Counted from the first letter of the stretch, positions 1 to 6,535 are shown. The stretch is 7,728 nt of DNA from CAZDVQ01 sp964508975 (GCA_964508975.1 CAZDVQ010000097.1:1-7728); one strand, 5' to 3'. A program made the numbers and translations. Notes: generated by a model from the letters alone, not told the origin.

Positions 1-70
1 ACTTTGGCCGAAAAATGCTGAAAAACAAACAAAATAATTAACGCTTAATGGCATTACGCGTGAGGTGCCT

Positions 71-186
71 GGAGGGCGCCGCCGCAGGCGGCGGTGCGTA
101 GCACGGAGCGATTAGCGAACCCCGGAAGGGACCGACCCGAATGTATTATGCCGCGATACTCGCGGCTATACAGGAGGGGCACGCCC
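71..186. repeat. GC-rich intergenic repeat, copy 1, with hairpins
   Basis: This block is far more GC-rich than its flanks and has no coding signature. It contains a perfect 7-bp stem with a 3-nt loop (77-83 with 87-93), a 6-bp stem with a 5-nt loop (150-155 with 161-166), and a short GGGC/GCCC pair at 177-186 just before a run of A. The 13-mer GAGCGATTAGCGA at 106-118 recurs with one mismatch, in inverted orientation, at 4992-5004 inside the second GC-rich block. I infer that both belong to a dispersed intergenic repeat family. The outer boundaries are approximate. The rest of 1-286 is AT-rich and holds only the promoter box of the next gene. Confidence 0.6.
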
Positions 187-256
187 AAAAAAAATCAAAC
201 ATTAACCTAGGCTGATGATACTGCTGAAAAACTACGCTGCCAAAAGGCTATTTTAC

Positions 257-264
257 TAACTTTG
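257..264 (+). promoter_or_regulatory. Bacteroidota -7 promoter box of the glycosyltransferase gene
   Basis: TAACTTTG matches the Bacteroidota -7 consensus TAnnTTTG exactly. It lies 22 nt before the ATG at 287, which implies a leader of roughly 15 nt. No TTG or TTTG -33 element is seen at a normal distance upstream. Confidence 0.6.
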
Positions 265-286
265 CGCACTATAACGAAATGTTTCT

Positions 287-1267
287 ATGCCTGACCAACC
301 GATGATTAGCGTAATTGTGCCTTGCTACAACTATGGGCATTTTTTGCCCGAGACGCTCCGCAGCTTGCAACAGCAAAGCATGGACAATTGGGAATGTATC
401 ATCGTTGACGACGGCTCGAAAGATAACTCGGCCGAGGTTGCCGCACAGTTTACCGCCCAAGATGCCCGTATCAAGTATATCTACCAAGAAAACCAAGGTT
501 TACCTAGCGCCCGCAACGCAGGTATCGAGCGCGCGCAAGGCAAATACCTACACTTTTTAGACTCCGACGATCTGCTGCAAACCCACAAGTATAAGGCCGC
601 CGTGGATTACCTAGAGGAACACCCAGATACCGACGTGGTGGTGAGTGGCCTGCAATATTTCATCGATGGTACGCAACAGTTTACCCGGGGCACAGGCCTG
701 TTTAAAAACCAAAAATGGTACCTACAACGCAGCGGTAAAGGCATGGATTTACTGCCTTACATGATTATTTCATCCGTGTTGATGCCCCCCATGCCAGTTT
801 TCAGGCGGGAAAGCCTCTTGAGCAAGGTAGGTTTGTTTAGCAAGGAGCTGAAATCTTGCGAAGACTGGGAGTTCTGGCTTCGCTGCATGACCGCCAACCT
901 ACAGTTCAAATACCTTGAACTACCCCAAACCGATAGCCTGATGCGCCTGCATGCCAACAGCATGACCCGCAAACGCAGCACCATGGTGGAGGCCATCTTG
1001 GAAGTAAGGAACCGCATTGACCAGATGGTGTCAGACCCAAAGTTGAAGCAGTTAAACCAACGATTCCGCATCAACGACCTGGTAGAACTGGGCCTCATTG
1101 ACCCCGATAATGCCAGCGCAAAACTTGCAGCCTTAGCTAAAACACATGGTAGTTTACGCCTAAGACTGTTTAGCCTAACGGCCAAAATACTACCCAACCA
1201 GCTGAATTACAATCTGTTGGCACTGCTCAAAAGCTTAATGAAGCGATTGGCTTATATGCAGCTCTAG
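287..1267 (+). CDS. Family 2 glycosyltransferase (GT-A fold)
   Basis: This 326-aa protein should transfer a sugar from a nucleotide-sugar donor during synthesis of a surface glycan such as O-antigen, capsule or exopolysaccharide. The donor and acceptor cannot be read from the sequence. The N-terminus has the GT2 opening ISVIVPCYNYG (residues 7-17), then the nucleotide-binding DDGS (41-44). NQGLPSARNAGI (69-80) follows, and then the metal-binding DxD in FLDSDD (90-95). The motif CEDWEFWLR (191-199) supplies the usual ED-W acidic pair, where the catalytic base of GT2 enzymes sits. No membrane segment is evident, so it is probably cytosolic or attached to the inner face of the membrane. The ATG at 287 is chosen because the GT2 motif follows at once and a -7 box sits 22 nt upstream. 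The stop codon shares its last two bases with the palindromic element that follows. Confidence 0.93.
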   Translation: MPDQPMISVIVPCYNYGHFLPETLRSLQQQSMDNWECIIVDDGSKDNSAEVAAQFTAQDARIKYIYQENQGLPSARNAGIERAQGKYLHFLDSDDLLQTHKYKAAVDYLEEHPDTDVVVSGLQYFIDGTQQFTRGTGLFKNQKWYLQRSGKGMDLLPYMIISSVLMPPMPVFRRESLLSKVGLFSKELKSCEDWEFWLRCMTANLQFKYLELPQTDSLMRLHANSMTRKRSTMVEAILEVRNRIDQMVSDPKLKQLNQRFRINDLVELGLIDPDNASAKLAALAKTHGSLRLRLFSLTAKILPNQLNYNLLALLKSLMKRLAYMQL

Positions 1268-1427
1268 AGTATGTTTGGACTTTAGCTTCCGGCGAAAAAC
1301 AGCTCTTTTCCGATGATTTTTGCTTAAAAAAATAGTTGCGTAGCCCCACTATGCGCCCATTTTTTAAAGCAAGCTCATCAAAAAATAGCTCGTTTTTTCC
1401 TCGAAACCCAAAATCCAAACATACTCT
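1266..1427. mobile_element. 162-bp MITE-like palindromic element with 14-bp terminal inverted repeats
   Basis: The first and last 14 bases (AGAGTATGTTTGGA and its exact reverse complement at 1414-1427) are perfect inverted repeats. Most of the interior is also self-complementary: TGCTT/AAGCA (1321-1325 with 1367-1371), six A-T pairs next to it, GATGA/TCATC (1312-1316 with 1375-1379), AGCT/AGCT (1301-1304 with 1387-1390), and a G-A5 run facing a T6-C run. The centre of symmetry is near 1346. The ends fall on the stop codons of two converging genes. No clear target-site duplication is seen, since the flanks are only loosely alike. It could be a miniature inverted-repeat transposable element, a long hairpin acting as a bidirectional terminator, or both. 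It has no coding capacity. Confidence 0.65.
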
Positions 1428-1837
1428 TAGTTACGGCCAGCTAGCTTGACACCGAGAAAAGCCATTGGGAGGTAAGCCAAAATAGTGTCGGTGAGGTTAA
1501 ACCACATAGGAGAAGGCAACATCATCACATTGGCTATACCTCCTGCCAAAAAGACTAAACCAACGAGTAGCGCCAATATTATATAACGGTTAGCACCTAG
1601 CTTAGCAGCGACAAAAGCGCCTAACAAAGTACCCAAGGCATGCGCTAAGAATGGCATGATAAAATGTTTAGGCTCCATCAAGGGCATGGCAGCTTTCAAG
1701 CCTTCCAGGGTGGTTAAATCAGCACCTTCGGGCGGAGGAATAATGTAGCCGCTTGACATAATGAGTGCCATATTGAGCATGCCACCGAGTATAATCCCGG
1801 CAATAACGGCCAGGACATTCCGTAATAATGGGTTCAT
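1427..1837 (-). CDS. Small four-helix membrane protein with PPPEG and AHALGTLLGAF motifs
   Basis: This 136-aa hydrophobic protein should have four transmembrane segments, at about residues 8-28, 58-78, 85-107 and 115-131. Between the first two lies a loop starting IIPPPEGAD (32-40). The second segment carries PFLAHALGTLLGAFVAAKLGA (62-82), and the last contains DTILAYLPMAFLG (117-129). From memory, this pattern belongs to a conserved uncharacterised membrane family common in Bacteroidota; I cannot give it a name or function. The ATG at 1837 is preferred over an upstream in-frame start at 1936, which would add 33 polar residues and run over the divergent neighbour and its promoter. The gene converges on the glycosyltransferase. 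No exact -7 box is seen on its strand. Confidence 0.75.
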   Translation of the reverse strand: MNPLLRNVLAVIAGIILGGMLNMALIMSSGYIIPPPEGADLTTLEGLKAAMPLMEPKHFIMPFLAHALGTLLGAFVAAKLGANRYIILALLVGLVFLAGGIANVMMLPSPMWFNLTDTILAYLPMAFLGVKLAGRN

Positions 1838-1866
1838 GGTATGGAGTTTTGGTGGGTAAAAATAAT

Positions 1867-1874
1867 TAATTTTG
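1867..1874 (+). promoter_or_regulatory. -7 promoter box of the 1892-2227 gene
   Basis: TAATTTTG matches TAnnTTTG exactly and ends 17 nt before the ATG at 1892. A TTTG at 1848-1851, 15 nt upstream, could be a weak -33 element, though the spacing is short for this promoter class. Its presence argues against the longer reading frame starting at 1841. Confidence 0.55.
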
Positions 1875-1891
1875 CGGTAAAATATACCCTG

Positions 1892-2227
1892 ATGAAACTC
1901 AGCATCACCTACATCGAGCTTAAAAGCCCGCTCCAATTTTTTAGTTTATCCTGGATGGCCATGCACATCATGCTCCAATTACGCAAAACGAATTGCAAAG
2001 GATTTAAGAAAACAGGTATCTGGACTAGCCATTACACCATGAGCCTTTGGGAAACAGAGGCCGATATGAAAGCATTTTTCCGCTCAGGCGCTCACCTCGA
2101 CGCCATGCGCAACAGTGCTAAAATAGCCTCCTTCATCAAAGTACTGACTATTGATGCCGATAACTTTATACCTTGGGCCGATGCCAAAAAACAATTGGAG
2201 GCCGTGAAACCCATTACATACCCTTAA
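1892..2227 (+). CDS. Small protein, possibly dimeric alpha/beta-barrel (monooxygenase-like)
   Basis: This 111-aa soluble protein starts with a likely beta strand (LSITYIEL, residues 3-10). A hydrophobic helical stretch follows (14-30), then WTSHYTMSLWETEADMKAFFRSGAHLDAM (44-72). A strand ending in W, an acidic turn, a helix, then Gly-x-His-x-x-x-Met is typical of the dimeric alpha/beta-barrel superfamily (antibiotic-biosynthesis-monooxygenase-like and DUF3291-like proteins). Members bind or oxidise small substrates, or have no known activity; nothing here fixes a substrate. H47 and H68 are the obvious candidate functional residues. The ATG at 1892 is chosen over one at 1841 because a -7 box lies at 1867-1874 and the extra 17 residues would overlap it. 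The gene ends 45 bp before the YfhO-like gene, which has its own box. Confidence 0.65.
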   Translation: MKLSITYIELKSPLQFFSLSWMAMHIMLQLRKTNCKGFKKTGIWTSHYTMSLWETEADMKAFFRSGAHLDAMRNSAKIASFIKVLTIDADNFIPWADAKKQLEAVKPITYP

Positions 2228-2243
2228 ACTTGTCAAAAAAGTA

Positions 2244-2251
2244 TATTTTTG
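2244..2251 (+). promoter_or_regulatory. -7 promoter box of the YfhO-like gene
   Basis: TATTTTTG matches TAnnTTTG exactly, 21 nt before the ATG at 2273. It overlaps an in-frame TTG at 2249 that could be mistaken for a start codon. The nearest TTG (2230-2232) is only 11 nt upstream and is not a convincing -33 element. Confidence 0.55.
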
Positions 2252-2272
2252 CGACAATTCAAAATTCAACTT

Positions 2273-4873
2273 ATGTTTCAGAGCATCGCCAAACGTAGTT
2301 TGCCACATATCGGCGCCATTGTAGTGCTGTTTTTACTGTCGGCTTTTTTCTTCAAACCCGAATTCTTCGAAGGTAAGTCTTTGCTACAAACCGACGTGGT
2401 GCAAGCCCTCGGCGCACAGCACGAGATGAAAACCTACTACGACAAAGATGGCCGTATGCCGCTCTGGACCAACGCCATGTTTGGCGGTATGCCATCTACA
2501 CAAATCGTGAGCTCGAACCCTAACGACCTCACCTTACACGTAAACCGCTTGATGCGTTTGAACCAAGACGTTACCGTGTCATACGCTTTGTTGTTCTGCG
2601 CGTTGTTGTCGGCCTACATCGCACTGCTGGTTATCGGGGCAAACTGGCAAACAGCGCTCATCGGTGCGGTAGGCTTTGGTATGGCCACCTTCCACTTCCT
2701 CTTGCTGGAAGCCGGGCACATGACCAAGATGTTGGCCATCGGTTTTGTACCAGGGGTAATTGCAGGCGCCATACTGGTGCTCAAAAAACGATACCTCGCG
2801 GGTGGAGCCATGATGGCGCTTTTCGTGGCCATGCAAATTGCCTCCAACCACGTTCAAATTACCTACTACATGTACATCGCGCTGGCCGAAATTGGCCTGA
2901 GCTATGTCATTTACAGCATGGTAAACAAAGAATTCAAACATGGCATCATCGCTATGGCCATCTGGGTGGCTGCTACAGCGCTTGGTGCAAGTACCAATAC
3001 CGTTCGCTTGTGGATGACCTACGAGTACGGCGCTGAAACCATCCGTGGTAAATCAGAACTAGCTGCCAACGCCGAAAAAGGCGATGGCTTGACCAAAGAT
3101 TACGCCTTCCCATGGAGTTACTCCTTGAGTGAGTTCGGCACCATGATTATCCCTGATTTTAGCGGACGCAGCAGCTCAGAACTATTCTTTTCCGACCAAT
3201 CATCGGCCAGCTATACCGCCGTGATGGACGAGATGAAAACCATGCAAGGCCAGCCCGGAATGAACGAGCAAATGTTCAACCAAGCATACCAACAAATGGC
3301 TTACAGTACAACCAAGTACTGGGGCGGGCAAAAAAGTGGCACCTCTGGCCCGCTCTACTACGGCGCTGCATTGATGTTCCTTTTTGTACTCGGTTTATTC
3401 TACGTACCCGTGTGGATGCGTGCTGGCGTAATCTCGGCCATGGTCGTGCTTTGCATCATCGCTATGGGCGAAAACCTAAAAGGTATCAACTACTTCTTGT
3501 TTGAATATTTCCCGATGTTCAACAAGTTCCGTGATATGAAAATGAGCCTCAGCATTGGCCAAGCACTCGTGGCCATCACGGCGGCCTGGGGCTTGAGCGA
3601 GTTTTTCAAAAGCACCCTGGCCGATAAAGCCAAAAAAGTACAACTGGCAACCTACATCGTGGGCGGCTTTGTACTGGCCATGATTGGCTTGAGCTTTACC
3701 TTTGGCTACAATACAGCCGAGTTGCCTTCTGGCATCGCAGCAGCTTTACAAGCTGACCGTGCCGCCATGTTGCGTGCCGATGCTTTCCGTAGCTTGGGAC
3801 TAATCCTAGCTTGTGCTGCGGTTTTATGGTTATATGCGAAAGAAAAATTGAGCGCAGTGCCTGTTTGGGGTATCACTGCCATTATTGCACTAGTCGTGTT
3901 GTTCGATAGCTGGTCGGTTGGCCGCCGCTTCGTAACCGAAGACCAGTTCAAAGATGCCGTTGATAATAGCTGGGTAGCCGCCCCGCTGGAAGCCGATAAC
4001 GCCATCAAGGCCATCGAAGGTAACAAAGAAAACAGCTATCGCGTGTTGGATGTATACCCACGTATGCAGCCAGAAGCCCCACAAGGCAACCCATTTGTAA
4101 ACGCCCTCACCTCGTACCACCACCCTAGCCTTGGCGGTTACCACGCCGCTAAATTGGGTATATTCCAAGAGTTTATCGAGCGCTACCTATCGAAAATGAC
4201 CGAATACCCTAAACTCTTGTCGATGTTGAACGCTAAGTACATCATCTTCAAAAATCCATCGGCAGGGCAACCCAACCAACCGAAAAGTGTTTACCAAGCC
4301 CTGCCTGGCGCTTTGGGCAACGCTTGGTTTGTATCTGATTACAAGCTGGTTAAAAACGCTGATGCCGAGCTAGATACACTGGCTCGCCTTGAGCCACGCT
4401 GGACGGCCATCATCCAAGAAAAATACGCCCCATACCTCGAAGGCCTGAAAATGCAGTACGACTCCGCTTCAAGCATCGTGTTGAGTGCCTACCACCCCGA
4501 GAAATTGGTGTACGATACCAAGGCTGCCACCGAGCAACTGGCGGTGTTCTCTGAGGTATACTACAATCCTGAAAAAGGTTGGAACGTGTACATCGACGGC
4601 CAGAAAGTGAAACCATTCGTGCGTTGTAACTACGTGTTGCGTGCCTTACGCGTACCCGCAGGCAGCCATAAAATCGAGATGCGTTACGAGCCGAGGTCGT
4701 ACTACACGGGTCGTACCATCAACTTAGCGGGTTCAGCCATCATCTTGGCATTAGTTGCTTTGTCGATCTTCTTGTGGTTCAAAAAAACCGATTGGTCGGA
4801 GCCTACACCAGTAGCCCAACCCGAGGTTGAAGCTCCAAAACAAGCCGCTAGCAACAAGGCTAAGCGCAAGTAA
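2273..4873 (+). CDS. YfhO-family multi-pass membrane protein (putative GT-C glycosyltransferase)
   Basis: This 866-aa protein has the YfhO layout: a first transmembrane segment at about 12-29, an extracytoplasmic loop with the conserved acidic residue in SLLQTDVVQ (D41), and PLWTNAMFGGMPS (about 61-73). About ten further membrane segments follow, with AGHMTK and KFRDMKMSLSIG motifs in the loops. A large extracytoplasmic C-terminal part carries the family signature YYNPEKGWNVYIDGQ. A last membrane segment (about 815-835) leads to a basic Ala/Pro/Lys tail. YfhO proteins of Firmicutes are GT-C type enzymes that decorate teichoic acids; Bacteroidota lack those polymers, so the acceptor here is unknown. 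The ATG at 2273 is preferred over an in-frame TTG at 2249, because that TTG is part of the promoter box. A strong terminator follows 20 bp after the stop, so the gene is probably transcribed alone. Confidence 0.88.
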   Translation: MFQSIAKRSLPHIGAIVVLFLLSAFFFKPEFFEGKSLLQTDVVQALGAQHEMKTYYDKDGRMPLWTNAMFGGMPSTQIVSSNPNDLTLHVNRLMRLNQDVTVSYALLFCALLSAYIALLVIGANWQTALIGAVGFGMATFHFLLLEAGHMTKMLAIGFVPGVIAGAILVLKKRYLAGGAMMALFVAMQIASNHVQITYYMYIALAEIGLSYVIYSMVNKEFKHGIIAMAIWVAATALGASTNTVRLWMTYEYGAETIRGKSELAANAEKGDGLTKDYAFPWSYSLSEFGTMIIPDFSGRSSSELFFSDQSSASYTAVMDEMKTMQGQPGMNEQMFNQAYQQMAYSTTKYWGGQKSGTSGPLYYGAALMFLFVLGLFYVPVWMRAGVISAMVVLCIIAMGENLKGINYFLFEYFPMFNKFRDMKMSLSIGQALVAITAAWGLSEFFKSTLADKAKKVQLATYIVGGFVLAMIGLSFTFGYNTAELPSGIAAALQADRAAMLRADAFRSLGLILACAAVLWLYAKEKLSAVPVWGITAIIALVVLFDSWSVGRRFVTEDQFKDAVDNSWVAAPLEADNAIKAIEGNKENSYRVLDVYPRMQPEAPQGNPFVNALTSYHHPSLGGYHAAKLGIFQEFIERYLSKMTEYPKLLSMLNAKYIIFKNPSAGQPNQPKSVYQALPGALGNAWFVSDYKLVKNADAELDTLARLEPRWTAIIQEKYAPYLEGLKMQYDSASSIVLSAYHPEKLVYDTKAATEQLAVFSEVYYNPEKGWNVYIDGQKVKPFVRCNYVLRALRVPAGSHKIEMRYEPRSYYTGRTINLAGSAIILALVALSIFLWFKKTDWSEPTPVAQPEVEAPKQAASNKAKRK

Positions 4874-4892
4874 TTCACGCCACATATAACAT

Positions 4893-4926
4893 AAAAAGGC
4901 TAGACAGTTCATGTCTAGCCTTTTTT
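4893..4926. terminator. Bidirectional intrinsic terminator
   Basis: A perfect 9-bp stem (GGCTAGACA at 4898-4906 with TGTCTAGCC at 4912-4920) and a 5-nt loop are flanked by AAAAA on the left and TTTTTT on the right. It should stop rightward transcription of the YfhO-like gene. Its A-run gives a U-tract on the opposite strand, so it can also stop leftward transcripts from the lipoprotein gene. Confidence 0.9.
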
Positions 4927-4955
4927 GTTGATTGAATTTTAGAGATTTTCTATTT

Positions 4956-5058
4956 GGGCGCCCCGGCTTCGCCGTCGCTACGCTACGCAGCTCGCTATTC
5001 GCTCGGCCCGCGTTGCGGTCTGGCCCTGCGGGCCACTGCTTCGCATCGCTGGCGCAGG
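4956..5058. repeat. GC-rich intergenic repeat, copy 2, with hairpins
   Basis: This GC-rich block in AT-rich surroundings starts with the self-complementary GGGCGCCC (4956-4963). It holds hairpins CGGC-TTC-GCCG (4964-4974) and GGCCC-TGC-GGGCC (5022-5034), and many CGCTACGC or TCGCTA words. The 13-mer at 4992-5004 is the inverse of the one at 106-118 with one mismatch. An open reading frame runs through it, but its Arg/Ala/Ser-rich translation looks like a by-product of the repeat. It lies between the terminator and the end of the lipoprotein gene, so it would be in that gene's 3' untranslated RNA. Confidence 0.65.
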
Positions 5059-5063
5059 AAAAT

Positions 5064-5516
5064 TTACAGGCTGAATTTCTTTTCCCAGTTGTAACCGGGC
5101 TCTTCTTGGCCTTCTTCTTGCCAGCCTACGTAAACGTCTACACCAGCTTCGGTTTTAACCATGTAGTAGTAATCGCCACCACCGGCCCACCAGCCACCAC
5201 AAGCGTCAATAGCCTCGGCAGGAATCTCGTACTGGGCATATTCTTCTTTCGGGATAGGTTTTGAGTGACCTGCAGGTGTAGCAATTTGGGTTTCTTTACC
5301 GTTTACAATAGCCGTCACGATAGAGCTTGGCTGATCTTCAGTGCCTTCATGCGTAATGTTGAAGGTAGCTACAGTGCCAACCATGTTTTCCTCCTCCACT
5401 GCGGTAGAATCTTTGGTTTCAGTGTTGGCTGTAGCATCTGTTTTAGGTTCACAGCTGTACAAGCTAAACATGGTTAAAAGGGCAAGGCCCAGTACTTGGA
5501 ATTTGAGTTGTTTCAT
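5064..5516 (-). CDS. Lipoprotein of unknown function
   Basis: This 150-aa protein has a lipoprotein signal peptide: KQLK at the start, a hydrophobic core (about 6-17), then the lipobox L-Y-S-C with the lipidated Cys at 22. An acidic, Thr-rich linker (23-45) should act as a tether. The remaining 105 residues look beta-rich and secreted. Notable is a glycine/aromatic cluster, CGGWWAGGGDYYYMV, around 107-121, with the only cysteine of the mature chain outside the lipid anchor. I do not recognise the domain. Residues after the anchor Cys do not clearly match the Bacteroidota surface-export signal, so periplasmic or surface location is open. On its strand there is no exact -7 box in the 210 bp upstream. 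It may be co-transcribed with the 5727-6497 gene or use an atypical promoter inside the repeat tract. Confidence 0.8.
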   Translation of the reverse strand: MKQLKFQVLGLALLTMFSLYSCEPKTDATANTETKDSTAVEEENMVGTVATFNITHEGTEDQPSSIVTAIVNGKETQIATPAGHSKPIPKEEYAQYEIPAEAIDACGGWWAGGGDYYYMVKTEAGVDVYVGWQEEGQEEPGYNWEKKFSL

Positions 5517-5522
5517 ACAATA

Positions 5523-5680
5523 TTGGGATTAAAATGGGTAAACGTGGGTAAGGGGGTGAAGATTGGGCTAAGATTGGTGAAGATGGGTAAAAGCTTAAAA
5601 TAAGTAAATGGGTGAAAAGGGGTGAAGATAGGTAAATGGGTGAAAATAGGTAAAAGGGTAAAAGCCAATGGAAGGGTAAA
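5523..5680. repeat. Strand-asymmetric G-rich tract with degenerate GGGTAAA/GGGTGAA words
   Basis: On the + strand this stretch has only about five C among some 158 bases and is built of degenerate words such as GGGTAAA, GGGTGAA and GGTGAAGAT at irregular 7-10 nt spacing. Five G-runs (5525-5527, 5536-5538, 5546-5548, 5552-5556, 5565-5567) separated by 8, 7, 3 and 8 nt could form a G-quadruplex with fairly long loops. The tract sits directly before the leftward lipoprotein gene, so any RNA from it would be a C/U-rich leader. Confidence 0.6.
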
Positions 5681-5681
5681 A

Positions 5682-5737
5682 TCCTAACTCCTATCTCCTC
5701 TCTCCTAACTCCTATCTCCTCTCTCATCACTCATAAC
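5682..5737. repeat. Heptamer tandem array (two perfect 21-bp units plus degenerate copies)
   Basis: Two perfect 21-bp units lie at 5682-5702 and 5703-5723. Each consists of three related heptamers: TCCTAAC, TCCTATC and TCCTCTC. Two further degenerate heptamers, TCATCAC and TCATAAC, continue in register to 5737. They overlap the stop codon and last codons of the leftward gene ending at 5727, so that last part may be coincidence. The array is pyrimidine-rich on the + strand, opposite to the adjoining G-rich tract. Confidence 0.75.
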
Positions 5738-6497
5738 TAATGGTGTATTCTACCAATTTTCCATCGCTGGGGTTAGGTTTAAAGAAATGGGTCATCAGGC
5801 CGTCATCATCGTAAGTAGCGCGCCACTCGATGCTTTGCGTACCATCTAAAGGATTAGTGGATTTGATTTCTGTTACACGCATATAAATACCGCCTAGAGG
5901 GTTAGTCGTGTAAGATTTGAAAAGTTCACCATCAATATATCTTTCATAACCAAGCATATCCTCTTCCTCGAATATAAACTTATCAGAGATACTAATGACA
6001 AGTTCACCTGATTCATCATAGGCTTCGTAGTTGTAAGTCAATGGAATATCCTCATTTAACTCCATAAAATAGCGTTCTTTCGAGTAGGATTTAAACTTGT
6101 TGAGCACCACATTGATTTCAACGGGGGCCCCTTCCTCATCGAGGGTTATGCGATAATCGATTGACAGCTCGCCATCCATCCAAACCGTAATACGGTTGGG
6201 TATCATATCATCGTCGGGAGTATAATCGTACTTATATGTTAAGGCTACTGGTGAGTGTTCGTTTTTAGGCATATCCACTTGTGTAGGTAGTCCATCCTCG
6301 TCATAGGAAATGACGATAAAATCAAGTTTGCTGCCAGCTTTACGGATAATAGCTTTCTCGTACTCCAGCATAGACACAGGATAAGAATTACTAACCATCG
6401 TAACCATGGACATAAACTCTTTCGGCTCGATAAACTGGGCTGAAAGACTAAGTTTTAGCCCAAGCAAAAGCAGCAATAAATAGTATCGGATATTCAT
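5727..6497 (-). CDS. Secreted protein with repeated acidic Asp/Glu-Gly turns, unknown function
   Basis: This 256-aa protein has a signal peptide with a Leu-run (7-12) and likely cleavage after SLSA (residue 20), so it should reach the periplasm or beyond. The mature part is rich in predicted beta strands. It carries four similar turns, YDEDG (65), LDEEG (119), YDESG (160) and YDDDG (229), each followed by hydrophobic residues, plus DGEL at 108 and 189. This recalls tandem beta-hairpin proteins such as YD-repeat or MORN-like families, but the match is too loose to name one. No cysteine or catalytic motif is seen. The ATG at 6497 is followed immediately by the signal peptide and preceded by an exact -7 box at 6528-6535. 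The end of the gene runs into the heptamer array. Confidence 0.75.
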   Translation of the reverse strand: MNIRYYLLLLLLGLKLSLSAQFIEPKEFMSMVTMVSNSYPVSMLEYEKAIIRKAGSKLDFIVISYDEDGLPTQVDMPKNEHSPVALTYKYDYTPDDDMIPNRITVWMDGELSIDYRITLDEEGAPVEINVVLNKFKSYSKERYFMELNEDIPLTYNYEAYDESGELVISISDKFIFEEEDMLGYERYIDGELFKSYTTNPLGGIYMRVTEIKSTNPLDGTQSIEWRATYDDDGLMTHFFKPNPSDGKLVEYTISYE

Positions 6498-6527
6498 GAT
6501 AGAGCGTTAAGGTTTGTTTACTATATG

Positions 6528-6535
6528 CAAATGTA
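6528..6535 (-). promoter_or_regulatory. -7 promoter box of the 5727-6497 gene
   Basis: On the minus strand this reads TACATTTG, an exact TAnnTTTG match, 30 nt before the ATG at 6497. No -33 TTG is seen at the expected distance. It may drive both this gene and the lipoprotein gene downstream. Confidence 0.55.

Noticed and set aside
757..1197. Open frame of 146 codons antisense to the glycosyltransferase
   Set aside because: The sense strand encodes clear GT2 motifs; this is a shadow frame.
1227..1418. Open frame of 63 codons leftward across the palindrome
   Set aside because: It lies in the palindromic element and the end of the glycosyltransferase gene; no domain-like features.
287..4873. 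Glycosyltransferase and YfhO-like gene as one polysaccharide operon
   Set aside because: An opposing gene and a palindromic terminator-like element lie between them, and the YfhO-like gene has its own promoter box.
4932..5264. Open frame of 110 codons rightward through the GC-rich repeat
   Set aside because: Half of it is repeat sequence and the other half is antisense to the lipoprotein gene, which has a proper signal peptide and lipobox.
5464..5730. Open frame of 88 codons leftward through the spacer
   Set aside because: Its translation is a low-complexity product of the heptamers and the G-rich tract, and it overlaps the lipoprotein start.
5682..5737. CRISPR array
   Set aside because: Repeats are 7 or 21 bp with no spacers, and there are no cas genes.
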